Assembly (NCBI GenBank): GCA_964370635.1
Contig: CAYJJU010000011.1
Span: 1 to 64,000, forward strand
From: SIG603 sp964370635
Lineage (GTDB): Bacteria; Bacillota; Clostridia; Oscillospirales; Acutalibacteraceae
DNA length: 64,000 nt
Reading direction: 5' to 3'
Under the pieces are notes generated by a model. It was not told where the DNA came from. It did not search any database and saw only the letters and a program-made list of their open reading frames with translations. Shown piece by piece: positions 14,780 to 24,518 of this stretch. Each line of letters opens with the position of its first letter. Within the stretch, counting starts at the first letter, position 1. The position numbers and the translations under genes are program-made.

Positions 14780-16567
14780 TCAAGTTTTAATTTTATTTAA
14801 ATATTTTTCGATATATAGGTCGGTTAGTTCACTGTACTCTTTGTTTGAGCCCTCGTGAATATTTTTTCTATATTCGTGATAATTTAGTGTATCGTTATCT
14901 AAATTAAAGCCTAAAATATATATGGCTATATTTGAGCAGTGGTCAGAAATTCTCTCAAAATTAACAAGGGTTTCAAGGAAAACAAGTCCACAGTCAACGG
15001 TACATTTGCCGCCTTTTAGTCTTTCTATATGCTTAACCTTAAGCGTTTCAACCATGGTGTCGATAATCTCTTCAAGAGGCTCTATTTTCTTTGCAAGAGC
15101 ACTGTCTGTGGCAGCGTATGCCGCGTGTGACATTTCTATAATTTCCTCGACTGCCTTGTGCAGAGTCTTAAACTCTTCTAAGGCGCTCTTAGAAAACTGC
15201 ATTTTGTTTTCATACATGTCACGGCTTTCTTCAATAAGGTTTATTGTGTAGTCGCCAATTCTTTCAAATTCTGACACGATTTTTAACTGATAAGTAATGG
15301 TTTTGCTCTCTATATCGGTAAGTTCTTGGTCTGTAAGAGAAACAAGATAATTGTTTACCTTATCTTCCATTCTGTCTATAAGGTCTTCGCGCTCTAAAAT
15401 ACTGTCTTGTTTTTTTCTGTCAAAACTTTCAAACATTTCAGAAACGGCCGAGAAATTTGTCTTTGCGTATTCGCCCATGCTACAAATAACATGCTCCGAT
15501 TGTGAAAGAGCAAATGAGGGAGATTGTAAAAATCTTGGTTCTAAAAGAGCAAGCTCGCCTTCAGATTTCGATTTAGATGAAGAATGTTTCTCTCTAATTG
15601 TAAGTTTTGCAAGTTTTTCAAGCATGCCGGCGAATGGTATAAACACTAGCGTGACTAAAACGTTGAATAGAGTATGGAAGTTTGCAATTCCGCCCATGTC
15701 TATGGCTTCATTCCAAAATGAGAAGCCTATTGTATACTGGATAATGTAAACGGCAATTAAAAATACGACCGTACCCATAATATTAAAATATAGGTGAACC
15801 ATAGCGGCACGTCTTGCGTTTTTTGAAGCGCCGATACTTGATATTAAAGAAGTTACACAAGTACCAATGTTTTGACCCATAATGATAGGGAAGGCAGAAG
15901 AGTATTTTATAACACCCGTAGATGCAAGCGCTTGCAAAATACCGACCGATGCTGAAGAACTTTGCACAAGTGCTGTAATAATAGTACCTGCCAAAACACC
16001 AAGCACAGGGTTTGATAAAGTTGCGAAAATTTCTGCAAATATAGGTAAATCACTCAGCGGTTTTACGGCGTCTGTCATGATGAACATTCCGGTAAATAAG
16101 ATACCAAAGCCTAAAAATACTTCACCCATAATTTTGCGTTTTTTGTTTTTTGCCGCCATGAACAAAAGTACACCTACTACGGTGATTACCGGGGCAATTG
16201 TGGTAGGCTTGATAAGTTCAAGCAGGAAACCAACACTTTCATTGCTTTCAAGCTCTGCAAGCCTTAGGATTTGTCCGGTAACGGTCGTACCAATGTTTGC
16301 ACCCATGATTATTCCTACAGCGCCTCGCAGTTTTAATATACCGGCATTTACAAGTCCTACAACTATAACAGTAGTTGCAGAGGAACTTTGTATTGCGGCA
16401 GTTACAACTGCACCAAGTAAAATTCCTTTAAACAAATTGTTTGTAATTTTTTCAAGGGTTTTTTCAAGTTTTCCGCCGGCTATCTTCTCAAGGCTTGTCC
16501 CTAAAACGGACATGCCGTACAAAAAGAGGCCTAATCCGCCGGCGATGGTAATAATTTCGATTATCAT
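14780..16567 (-). CDS. Na/Pi cotransporter family protein with PhoU-like domain
   Basis: Sodium-dependent phosphate transporter, 595 aa. The membrane half has two inverted Na_Pi_cotrans repeats, each with the hallmark QSSSA (AAIQSSSATTVIVVG near residue 60; ALVQSSSASVGILQA near 200), and GLFLYGMSVLG at the N-terminus. The C-terminal ~200 residues are soluble and helical, matching a PhoU-like domain. The family sometimes exports phosphate or acts in phosphate homeostasis, so direction is uncertain. Monocistronic; the ATG is preceded by a weak AAGGAGAAT. Confidence 0.92.
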   Translation of the reverse strand: MIIEIITIAGGLGLFLYGMSVLGTSLEKIAGGKLEKTLEKITNNLFKGILLGAVVTAAIQSSSATTVIVVGLVNAGILKLRGAVGIIMGANIGTTVTGQILRLAELESNESVGFLLELIKPTTIAPVITVVGVLLFMAAKNKKRKIMGEVFLGFGILFTGMFIMTDAVKPLSDLPIFAEIFATLSNPVLGVLAGTIITALVQSSSASVGILQALASTGVIKYSSAFPIIMGQNIGTCVTSLISSIGASKNARRAAMVHLYFNIMGTVVFLIAVYIIQYTIGFSFWNEAIDMGGIANFHTLFNVLVTLVFIPFAGMLEKLAKLTIREKHSSSKSKSEGELALLEPRFLQSPSFALSQSEHVICSMGEYAKTNFSAVSEMFESFDRKKQDSILEREDLIDRMEDKVNNYLVSLTDQELTDIESKTITYQLKIVSEFERIGDYTINLIEESRDMYENKMQFSKSALEEFKTLHKAVEEIIEMSHAAYAATDSALAKKIEPLEEIIDTMVETLKVKHIERLKGGKCTVDCGLVFLETLVNFERISDHCSNIAIYILGFNLDNDTLNYHEYRKNIHEGSNKEYSELTDLYIEKYLNKIKT

Positions 16568-16671
16568 CTGTGAGCGATTCTCCTTAACTAAAAATTAATA
16601 TTTATTTAACACACAATTAATATTATAAGAGGTGAATTGCTCTATGTCAACAAGTTACTTCATAATATTAC

Positions 16672-16711
16672 AAAAATCTCCTAAACTTTGAAAAAAGTAA
16701 AGGAGATTTTT
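16672..16711 (-). terminator. Terminator of the nifS-nifU operon
   Basis: AAAAATCTCCT...AGGAGATTTTT, just past the nifU stop on the minus strand and followed there by a T-rich run. Confidence 0.7.
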
Positions 16712-16727
16712 AAAAAATTATATTAAG

Positions 16728-17180
16728 TTATACTATACTGCAACCATATTCAAGCTCTTCTTCATGCTCATGTGCGTCTTCAAGCTCGCCTACAAACATT
16801 ACAGGGTCTAAACCTTGGCGTTTGTAATAATCGCTTAATGCCGCCTTTATTGCTTGCTCTGCAAGTACAGAGCAGTGAAGTTTTACAGCGGGTAGGCCGT
16901 CAAGTGCCTGAGTTACGGCGCTGTTTGTCAGTTTTAGTGCCTCGTCTATTGTCTTGCCTTTTACAAGCTCTGTCGCCATGCTACTAGTAGCAATCGCCGC
17001 GCCACAGCCGTAGGTCATAAACTTTGCATCTACTATTACATTGTTTTCAACTTTTAAATACATTCGCATGATGTCGCCGCATTTTGCGTTTCCAACTTCA
17101 CCGACACCGTTTGCACCCTCTAATTCACCGACGTTTCTTGGGTTTGCGAAATGTTCCATTACTTTTTTGCTGTATGCCAT
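16728..17180 (-). CDS. nifU: NifU/IscU-type iron-sulfur cluster scaffold protein
   Basis: Scaffold on which Fe-S clusters are assembled before transfer, 150 aa. The three conserved cysteines sit in GNAKCGD, TYGCGAAIA and KLHCSVLAE, with the invariant Asp in the first. The protein ends shortly after the IscU-like domain, as in the NifU-like scaffolds paired with NifS in Clostridia (no C-terminal Nfu domain). It lies 18 nt downstream of the cysteine desulfurase gene, its sulfur donor partner. Confidence 0.93.
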   Translation of the reverse strand: MAYSKKVMEHFANPRNVGELEGANGVGEVGNAKCGDIMRMYLKVENNVIVDAKFMTYGCGAAIATSSMATELVKGKTIDEALKLTNSAVTQALDGLPAVKLHCSVLAEQAIKAALSDYYKRQGLDPVMFVGELEDAHEHEEELEYGCSIV

Positions 17181-17198
17181 ACTGTTTTAACAGTCCTT

Positions 17199-18383
17199 TC
17201 AATATTTTTTTCCGTTTATTATGCTGTCCCAAAGGGGGGACATCGCCCTGAGTCTATCTATAATTGGAGGAAGCTCTTTTAAGATATAATCGACGTCTTC
17301 TTCCGTGTTTTCATCGCTAAAGCTAACTCTAAGAGAGCCGTGTGCTATTTCGTGTGGTAGTCCTAAAGACAATAATACATGGCTAGGGTCTAGCGAGCCG
17401 CTTGTGCAGGCAGAACCCGACGAGCCACAAATTCCTTTAAAATCAAGGAGTAAAAGAAGTGCTTCGCCTTCGACGCCCTCAAAACAAAAGCTCACATTTG
17501 ATGGAAGCCTTTTTTCTCTATCGCCGTTTAATCTGCTTCGCTCAATCTTTAAAGCACCCTCTATCAGTTTATCGGAAAGCTTTTTTGCCTTTTCGCATCT
17601 TGCTTTAATGTCACTGCAAACAATCTCTATCGCTTTTCCCAGTGCCACTATGCTTGCGACATTTTCTGTACCGGCTCTTTTTCCTCGTTCTTGTGCGCCA
17701 CCATGCATGAAGTTTTGTAAAACCAAGCCTTTTCTTGCATACAAAGCACCGACGCCTTTAGGGGCATGAATTTTGTGTCCACTAAGCGATAACAAGTCAA
17801 TGTTTTGCGCCTTTACGTCAATTTCTACCCAACCGACGGCCTGTACGGCGTCTGTGTGAAACAAGACTCCTTTTTCTTTGCATATAGCACCGATTTCGGA
17901 GATGGGCTGAATAGTTCCTATTTCATTATTTACGTACATGATGCTCACCAGTGCGGTGGTGTCTTTTATAGCATTTTTTACATCTTCTGCCCTTACTATT
18001 CCATTTTCGTAAACCTCTAAATAAGTGACTTCGAAGCCTTCTTTTTCAAGGGCTTTTACTACATGGAGTACGGCGTGATGTTCAAATTTGCTTGTGATAA
18101 TGTGGTTTTTGCCTCTGTTTTTTAGACTGCGACATATGCTTGTAATCGCCCAGTTATCACTTTCTGTGCCACAACCTGTGAAAAATATTTCTTGTGGCAA
18201 GGCGTTTAGTGCAGTAGCCACTTGGGCTCTTGCTTTATCAATTGCGGCGGCGGTCGTCGTGCCTAAAGTGTATAAACTTGACGGATTGCCAAAGTGCTCC
18301 TTTAAATAAGGTAGCATTTCGTTTAACACTTCATCAGACACAGCCGTCGTGGCCGCATTGTCAACATAAACTATTTTACTCAT
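17199..18383 (-). CDS. nifS: Cysteine desulfurase NifS/IscS
   Basis: PLP enzyme converting cysteine to alanine and supplying persulfide sulfur to the scaffold, 394 aa. Motifs are YVDNAATT at the N-terminus, the PLP lysine in LSGHKIHAPKGVGA, and the catalytic cysteine loop GSSGSACTSGSLDPSHVL. This matches the NifS/IscS class I enzymes with a long active-site loop, not SufS. The ATG follows AGGAAAGGACATC. First gene of nifS-nifU. Confidence 0.95.
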   Translation of the reverse strand: MSKIVYVDNAATTAVSDEVLNEMLPYLKEHFGNPSSLYTLGTTTAAAIDKARAQVATALNALPQEIFFTGCGTESDNWAITSICRSLKNRGKNHIITSKFEHHAVLHVVKALEKEGFEVTYLEVYENGIVRAEDVKNAIKDTTALVSIMYVNNEIGTIQPISEIGAICKEKGVLFHTDAVQAVGWVEIDVKAQNIDLLSLSGHKIHAPKGVGALYARKGLVLQNFMHGGAQERGKRAGTENVASIVALGKAIEIVCSDIKARCEKAKKLSDKLIEGALKIERSRLNGDREKRLPSNVSFCFEGVEGEALLLLLDFKGICGSSGSACTSGSLDPSHVLLSLGLPHEIAHGSLRVSFSDENTEEDVDYILKELPPIIDRLRAMSPLWDSIINGKKY

Positions 18384-18435
18384 ATAAGATGTCCTTTCCT
18401 GTGTGCAGAGATTATCTTTCCATCTCTTAAGCTTA

Positions 18436-18464
18436 AATATACACTAAAATAGTATACATTGCAA
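18436..18464 (-). promoter_or_regulatory. Promoter of nifS-nifU with an imperfect palindrome
   Basis: Minus strand TTGCAA (18459-18464), 17-bp spacer, TATATT (18436-18441). The spacer holds TATACTA-TTTTA-GTGTATA, an imperfect inverted repeat in the position expected for an Rrf2/IscR-type repressor. That assignment is an inference only. Confidence 0.6.
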
Positions 18465-18544
18465 CACTAATTTTTAAAAAATTTATTTATTTGCCTTTAA
18501 ATTAATATATTTTTAACAAAGATAGCAGGTAAAAGGTGTTTTAC

Positions 18545-18573
18545 TTGACTTTATTCGGTAATAAATGTAAAAT
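18545..18573 (+). promoter_or_regulatory. Promoter upstream of the ribonuclease J gene
   Basis: TTGACT (18545-18550), 17-bp spacer, TAAAAT (18568-18573), leaving a leader of about 115 nt. In the 311-bp divergent gap 18384-18694 I see only this and the nifS promoter. Confidence 0.6.
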
Positions 18574-18694
18574 ATATTAATAATAAGTTGTTCGGATTGG
18601 CGTCTAGTGTCTAAATATTAAACGGAAATAGTAAGTGTACTCATGATTCGGATTATAAAAAACTACATATATTTAAGAAAGGTAAGGTAATTTA

Positions 18695-20686
18695 ATGCCA
18701 GACAAAAAAATACGAGGTATAAAAAAACTAACAGAAACAAAGGAAAAACAACAGGATCAATTTTTAAATAAATTTTCTGATGTGGAAAAAAAGACTTCTA
18801 AGGGGGTAAAAAAGACAGGTAAGCCAAAAAATGCGGGCGAGGAAAATCTGACACAGTACACAAAGATTTCTATGCCAAAGCTTGCAAAAGAACCAAAACC
18901 GAAGAAGAAAACGGAGAAAGAGCTTGCGGTAAAAAGCGAGAACAGCGCAAAAAGCCCTGCGGCTCCAAAGAAAAATAATAACAACAGAAGAAAAAACAAT
19001 CAATATACAAACAGAGGGAGAAAATCGGAGCCTTCTGTAAAGGTATATTTCTTAGGCGGTTTAAATGAAATAGGAAAAAATTTCACGGTATTTGAATGCC
19101 AAGATGAAATGATTATAGTAGACTGTGGACTGGCATTTCCCGATGATGACATGCTGGGCATAGATTTAGTTATCCCTGATTTTTCGTTCGTGGAAAAAAA
19201 CAGAGATAAAATTAAGGCGGTAGTCATTACCCACGGACATGAGGACCACATAGGTTCTATCCCGTATTTGTTAAAGAAAATCAATGTGCCGATTTACGGA
19301 ACAGCCCTTGCAATGGGTCTTTTACAGGTAAAGCTAAAAGAGCATAATTTGGCATCAAAGGCAAAACTTAACACGATAAGTGCCGGAATGACTCAAAAAT
19401 TTGGTTGCTTTAATGTTGAGTTTATACATGTTAACCACTCAATTATGGCGGCGGTTGCACTTGCAATTCACACACCGGCAGGCGTAATTGTTCATACAGG
19501 TGACTTTAAAGTAGACTTCACTCCTACAGATGGAGAGATGATAGACATTGCCCGTTTTGCAGAGCTTGGAAAAAGCGGAGTTTTGGCGCTTATGGCAGAC
19601 TCGACAAACGTTGAAAGGGCAGGATACACTCAAACTGAGCAAAAAGTAAAAGAAACCTTAGAGGTTTTATTTTCAAGGGCAGAGGACAAAAGGGTAATAG
19701 TGGCAACTTTTGCATCAAATATCAGCCGTGTGCAACAAATAATTAACTGTGCAATTAAGCATAAAAGAAAAGTAGCGCTTTCCGGAAGAAGCATGTTAAA
19801 TGTCATGTCTATAGCCTCAGAGCTTGGATATTTAAATGTTCCGGAGGGGCTTTTGATAGATATATCTATGGTAAATAGATATGCAAAAAATGAAGTTGTT
19901 CTTATAACTACAGGCAGCCAAGGCGAAACCATGGCGGCGCTTTCAAGAATGGCTTTTGCAGAGCATAGGCAAGTCGAGGTAGGCTCGGACGATTTCATTA
20001 TTATATCCGCAAGGCCTATACCGGGCAATGAAAAAACTGTTGGAACCGTGGTAGACGAGCTGCTAAAACGTGGCTGCGAAGTGGTTTATGAATCCATGTA
20101 CGAAGTGCATGTTTCTGGTCACGCCTGCCAAGAAGAGCTTAAAATGATGCACGCACTTACAAAACCGAAGTATTTCATACCGGTACACGGAGAGCAAAAA
20201 CATCTAATAAAGCACAAAAAGCTTGCTATGAGCATGGGAATGTCGTCTGAAAATATATTTATAGGCGACATAGGAAAAGGTATAGAGCTAAGCGATAGCG
20301 CAATAAAAGTGCTTGACGATGTTGTTGCGGGAAGCGTAATGGTCGACGGCATAGGTGTAGGAGACGTTGGAAGCATAGTTTTAAGAGACAGAAAACATTT
20401 GGGCGAAGACGGACTCATAATAGTAGTTTGCGCAATAAACAGCACAGACAGGTATATAATGTCAGGACCTGACATAGTCTCTAGAGGCTTTGTGTATGTT
20501 CGTGAATCTGAAGAGCTTATGGATACGGTCAAAAAACTTGCCTACACAGCGGTAGATGACTGTATTAACGAGGGCGCTAAAGAGTGGAACACGATTAAAA
20601 TGAGGGTAAAAGACTCGCTTTCGAGATTCTTATACGAAAAAACAAGGCGCAGACCCATGATTTTGCCTATAATCATGGAAGTTTAA
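18695..20686 (+). CDS. rnj: Ribonuclease J with long basic N-terminal extension
   Basis: Metallo-beta-lactamase/beta-CASP ribonuclease with endonuclease and 5' exonuclease activity, central to mRNA decay in Firmicutes. The zinc motif is H180-GHEDH, and beta-CASP features such as HVSGHACQEELKMM and the FIPVHGE segment follow. The catalytic core begins only at about residue 115 (VKVYFLGGLNEIGKN). The first ~112 residues are Lys/Asn/Pro-rich and disordered in appearance, making the protein 663 aa against roughly 555 for typical RNase J. The ATG at 18695 follows AAGAAAGGTAAGG. The tail may bind RNA or partners. Only one rnj gene is in view. Confidence 0.92.
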   Translation: MPDKKIRGIKKLTETKEKQQDQFLNKFSDVEKKTSKGVKKTGKPKNAGEENLTQYTKISMPKLAKEPKPKKKTEKELAVKSENSAKSPAAPKKNNNNRRKNNQYTNRGRKSEPSVKVYFLGGLNEIGKNFTVFECQDEMIIVDCGLAFPDDDMLGIDLVIPDFSFVEKNRDKIKAVVITHGHEDHIGSIPYLLKKINVPIYGTALAMGLLQVKLKEHNLASKAKLNTISAGMTQKFGCFNVEFIHVNHSIMAAVALAIHTPAGVIVHTGDFKVDFTPTDGEMIDIARFAELGKSGVLALMADSTNVERAGYTQTEQKVKETLEVLFSRAEDKRVIVATFASNISRVQQIINCAIKHKRKVALSGRSMLNVMSIASELGYLNVPEGLLIDISMVNRYAKNEVVLITTGSQGETMAALSRMAFAEHRQVEVGSDDFIIISARPIPGNEKTVGTVVDELLKRGCEVVYESMYEVHVSGHACQEELKMMHALTKPKYFIPVHGEQKHLIKHKKLAMSMGMSSENIFIGDIGKGIELSDSAIKVLDDVVAGSVMVDGIGVGDVGSIVLRDRKHLGEDGLIIVVCAINSTDRYIMSGPDIVSRGFVYVRESEELMDTVKKLAYTAVDDCINEGAKEWNTIKMRVKDSLSRFLYEKTRRRPMILPIIMEV

Positions 20687-20712
20687 TATTAAATTAGAGG
20701 AGGGAAAGAAAG

Positions 20713-22674
20713 GTGAAAAGGAAAATTTGGGTGGCATCACCATATATGTTGATAGCCTTGGCTATCATGGGATTTATGACTGCGGTAAGCTTTTATTTTG
20801 ATATAATTTGGTTTTCGATAAATCTCACGCTCACAGGCCTTTTTGCGCTTTCTTTTCTGACTATTACATTACAATTTAAGTCGCATATTACTGCTACTGT
20901 TAAGGCGGCAAGTAAAATACTCACCATAGAAAGTGAGTACCATTTAAACGAGCTTTCACTGCCTATAGTCGTATGCTCTGAGAGCACGGATATAGTCTGG
21001 GCAAACAGCGCATTTTTGGAAAATGTTGCGGGTGAAGAGCAGGTTAAGGGCGACAATATTCAAAAATTTCTTTATCCTAAGACTCTTTGGCAAGTGGCAG
21101 GTGAAAAGTCGGTAAATGTTTCGTTTAAAGACAAACAGTTTACCGTATACTGCGTAAAGTCAAAAGGCAGTTATGTTTTTTACTTTGTAGACGACACTTA
21201 TTTTAAGAATGTCCACAAAGAATTTGTAGAAAAAAAGGCAGTTGTTGCAATAATTTGCTTTGACAATAAGGAAGAGCTTTTAAGAGATGCCACGGGTGGA
21301 GAGGAGTCCAGAATCACCTCTGAGGTTGAAGGCGTGGTAAGGGACTGGGCAAGAGAATTCATGGGTGGATTTATGCGAAAGCTTTCTGGCGGCAGGTATT
21401 TAATGCTTACAGACGAGTTTCATGTGGCAAAGGCGAAAGAGCGACGCTTTGAAGTGCTTGATAAAGTGCGAAAAGTAAAGGGCTTAAACGACATGAGTGC
21501 GACTATTTCCATAGGAATAGGCTCAAACTCGTCCACTGCGGTGGAGAGTGAAAACGATGCAAGACAAGCGCTTGACATGGCTTTAGGCCGTGGCGGCGAT
21601 CAAGTTGCAATCATGCAAAAAAATAATCAATACGAATTTTTTGGCGGCCTTTCTAAGGGTGTTGAAAAAAGAGATAAGGTTAGAACAAGGGTTATAGCAA
21701 GCTCGCTTTCAGAGCAGATAAAATCTAGCGATAAAGTTTATGTCATGGGACATAAGAATTCCGACCTTGACAGCGTGGGCTCCTGTGTTGGAGTTTGGGC
21801 GGCGGCAAAAAATGGACTGCACAAGCAGGCATATATAGTAATAAACAAAAATCAAAGCCTTGCAGGACCTGTGATAAATGCGGTCTCCTCGGCATATCCT
21901 GAGGAAACTATATTTGTTACACCTCAAGACGCAATACAGCATATTACGCCAAAAACCTTGCTTGTCATCACAGACACTCACTCATACTCATTTGTCGAAA
22001 GTGAGGAGCTTTTAAATTTAGCAGGCGCTGTTGTCGTAATCGACCACCATAGAATGATGGTCACACATATAAAAAATTCCGTGATTTTTTATCACGAACC
22101 ATATGCAAGCTCAGCCTCTGAAATGGTAGCAGAACTTATCCAGTATATAGACCCTGGCTCTATATCGGGGGTAGAAGCGCAGTCTTTGCTTGCAGGTATT
22201 ATGCTTGATACGAAAAATTTCGTCCTTAAAACAAGCGTTAGAACCTTTGAGGCTTCGGCATTTTTAAGGCGAAGGGGAGCAGACACTGTAAAGGTAAAAA
22301 AACTATTTGCAAATTCCTTTTCAACGTACAAGGAAAAGGCGCAACTTGTTGCAAATGCGCAAATTTTGGATATGTACGCCGTGTCTTGTGCAGAGGAGTT
22401 TACTCAAAATACAAGAATAGCGGCTGCTCAAGTTGCAGACGAGCTCTTGTCTATCAGCGGAGTTAAGGCGTCGTTTGTCTTGTTTGATGCAAACGGCTCT
22501 GTAAATATTTCGGGAAGAAGCCTTGGGGATGTCAATGTGCAAGTCATACTAGAAGAGTTTGGCGGTGGAGGGCATCTGACCATGGCAGGAGCGCAGGTTA
22601 AGGGTGCAGACATGTTTGAAGTGCGCAAAAAACTTATTGATATATTAAAAGAAAAAACAAATGCAATAAAATAA
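20713..22674 (+). CDS. gdpP: c-di-AMP phosphodiesterase GdpP (DHH family)
   Basis: Membrane-bound phosphodiesterase that degrades cyclic di-AMP, 653 aa. Two N-terminal membrane segments (about residues 10-55) are followed by a PAS-like region, a degenerate GGDEF-like domain (about 170-300) and the DHH/DHHA1 catalytic half. There the metal ligands appear as VMGHKNSDLDSVG, VVIDHHR and the C-terminal GGGGHLTMAGAQ. Start is GTG at 20713 after GGAGGGAAAGAAAGG. It precedes rplI and dnaB, the usual Firmicutes order. Confidence 0.95.
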   Translation: MKRKIWVASPYMLIALAIMGFMTAVSFYFDIIWFSINLTLTGLFALSFLTITLQFKSHITATVKAASKILTIESEYHLNELSLPIVVCSESTDIVWANSAFLENVAGEEQVKGDNIQKFLYPKTLWQVAGEKSVNVSFKDKQFTVYCVKSKGSYVFYFVDDTYFKNVHKEFVEKKAVVAIICFDNKEELLRDATGGEESRITSEVEGVVRDWAREFMGGFMRKLSGGRYLMLTDEFHVAKAKERRFEVLDKVRKVKGLNDMSATISIGIGSNSSTAVESENDARQALDMALGRGGDQVAIMQKNNQYEFFGGLSKGVEKRDKVRTRVIASSLSEQIKSSDKVYVMGHKNSDLDSVGSCVGVWAAAKNGLHKQAYIVINKNQSLAGPVINAVSSAYPEETIFVTPQDAIQHITPKTLLVITDTHSYSFVESEELLNLAGAVVVIDHHRMMVTHIKNSVIFYHEPYASSASEMVAELIQYIDPGSISGVEAQSLLAGIMLDTKNFVLKTSVRTFEASAFLRRRGADTVKVKKLFANSFSTYKEKAQLVANAQILDMYAVSCAEEFTQNTRIAAAQVADELLSISGVKASFVLFDANGSVNISGRSLGDVNVQVILEEFGGGGHLTMAGAQVKGADMFEVRKKLIDILKEKTNAIK

Positions 22675-22695
22675 ATATGATTAAGGAGTAAGTAA

Positions 22696-23145
22696 ATGAA
22701 GGTAATTTTGTTACAAGACGTTAAATCACTTGGAAAAAAAGGAGAGCTTGTGAATGCCTCCGACGGCTATGCAAGAAACTTTTTATTTCCTAAAAAACTT
22801 GCACAAGAGGCAAATGCGCAGGCTATGAATGAGCTTAAAAACGCAGAAGAGTCAAAGGCTTTTAAAAAGAAGACAGAAATTGATAATGCAAACGCTCAAG
22901 CAAAAGCTTTTGAGGGCAAAGTGCTTAAAATTTATGCAAAAGCAGGCAAGGCAGGAAAACTTTTCGGCTCTGTCACATCAAAAGAAATTGCGGCCGAAAT
23001 TAAAAAGCAACTTTCTTTAGACATAGACAAAAGAAAGATTAGTTTAGCGCAAGACATAAAAACATTCGGAACTTATGAGGCCGAAATCAAATTGTATACA
23101 GGCATTACGGCAAAATTGTCTGTAAAAGTTACAGAGCAGGTGTAA
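22696..23145 (+). CDS. rplI: 50S ribosomal protein L9
   Basis: Large-subunit protein binding 23S rRNA, 149 aa. The N-terminal domain MKVILLQDVKSLGKKGELVNASDGYARNF-like segment and the following NFLFPKKLA are diagnostic. A long central helix and a C-terminal domain follow. The ATG is preceded by AAGGAG. It is followed after 2 nt by dnaB. Confidence 0.98.
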   Translation: MKVILLQDVKSLGKKGELVNASDGYARNFLFPKKLAQEANAQAMNELKNAEESKAFKKKTEIDNANAQAKAFEGKVLKIYAKAGKAGKLFGSVTSKEIAAEIKKQLSLDIDKRKISLAQDIKTFGTYEAEIKLYTGITAKLSVKVTEQV

Positions 23146-23147
23146 AC

Positions 23148-24518
23148 GTGGATTATAGCAGTGAATTTGGCAGCCCTTCTGTGGCGGGATTAGTACTCCC
23201 GTTTAGCGCAGAGGCGGAACAATCGGTTTTAGGGGCTATACTTTTAGAGCCCGATTGCTTGAATACCGTGGCGGAAATTTTGCCAAGGGCAGAGTATTTT
23301 CATCAGGTATTAAATAAGGAAATTTATCAGGCGATGCTGGATATGTTTACCGCTGGAAAAGCGGTGGACTTAGTCACAGTGTCAGATTTTCTGCGTGCAA
23401 ATCCAAGTTTTAACGATACCGAGGGCAGAATATACATGACTCAACTAGCACAGCTGGTTCCGTCAATTTCAAATGTTGCACAGTACGCCCTTATAGTAAA
23501 GGATAAGTACGATTTAAGAAGACTTATACTTGCCGCTAGAGGAATTTTAGACGATGCAGGCGACGGCGCAGGCTCTACCACAAATTTACTCGATTCGGCA
23601 GAGCAGAGAATTTTTGACATAAGACAGGGCAAAAGTGTCGAGGGCTTAATTAGAATTAATGAAGTACTGCTTCAAACCTTTGAAAGACTCGACATGCTTA
23701 ATTCGCCCGATGCAGATAAATATAAAGGCATACCCACAGGCATACATGAACTCGATGCGACAATTACAGGGCTTAACCGCTCAGACCTTATAATACTTGC
23801 GGCAAGACCCGGTATGGGAAAGACCAGTTTTGCCTTAAACATAGCAAGGCATGCATCGATAGTATGCGGCAAGAGGGTTGCATTTTTCTCTCTTGAAATG
23901 GCAAGGGAGCAACTTGCTGCAAGGGCGCTTTCTACAGAGGCTCTTGTAAGCGGTACAAAGCTTAGAACCGGCGACCTTACAGAAGAGGAATGGACAAGAC
24001 TTATTGAAGGCGGCGACATACTTTCTAAGGCGCAGATGTATTTTGACGACACACCGGGCATTACGGTGCCTGAAATGAAGGCGAAAGTGCGAAGACTTAA
24101 GGATGTTGATTTAATAATCATAGATTACCTCCAGCTTATGAACAGTGCTAAAAAAATAGACAACAGGGTGCAGGAGATATCTGAAATTACCAGAAACTTG
24201 AAAATAATGGCAAAAGAACTTATGGTGCCTGTAATAACGCTATCACAGCTTGCCCGTACCAGTGAAAAAAGGACAGACCACAGGCCTGTGCTTTCTGACC
24301 TTAGAGATTCGGGTTCGATAGAGCAGGATGCCGATATAGTTTTGTTTTTATATAGAGATGCATATTATGGAAGCGCAGAGAGTGACATTGAACAGGATAT
24401 GAATAAGGGCGAATGTATAGTGGCAAAAAACAGACATGGTGAGTCAAAAAATGTTCCGCTACATTGGCAAGGCGAATTTATGAGATTTACTTCTCCGGAG
24501 TTTATAAGGCATGAATGA
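23148..24518 (+). CDS. dnaB: Replicative DNA helicase DnaB
   Basis: Hexameric 5'-3' helicase of the replication fork, 456 aa. The N-terminal domain has FSAEAEQSVLGAIL near residue 20. The RecA-like C-terminal domain has Walker A ARPGMGKTS, the FFSLEM segment, Walker B LIIIDYLQLM and the DLRDSGSIEQDADIV motif. Start is GTG two bases after rplI, so translation is likely coupled. The tilS start overlaps its end by 8 nt. No intein or extra insertion is visible. Confidence 0.97.
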   Translation: MDYSSEFGSPSVAGLVLPFSAEAEQSVLGAILLEPDCLNTVAEILPRAEYFHQVLNKEIYQAMLDMFTAGKAVDLVTVSDFLRANPSFNDTEGRIYMTQLAQLVPSISNVAQYALIVKDKYDLRRLILAARGILDDAGDGAGSTTNLLDSAEQRIFDIRQGKSVEGLIRINEVLLQTFERLDMLNSPDADKYKGIPTGIHELDATITGLNRSDLIILAARPGMGKTSFALNIARHASIVCGKRVAFFSLEMAREQLAARALSTEALVSGTKLRTGDLTEEEWTRLIEGGDILSKAQMYFDDTPGITVPEMKAKVRRLKDVDLIIIDYLQLMNSAKKIDNRVQEISEITRNLKIMAKELMVPVITLSQLARTSEKRTDHRPVLSDLRDSGSIEQDADIVLFLYRDAYYGSAESDIEQDMNKGECIVAKNRHGESKNVPLHWQGEFMRFTSPEFIRHE

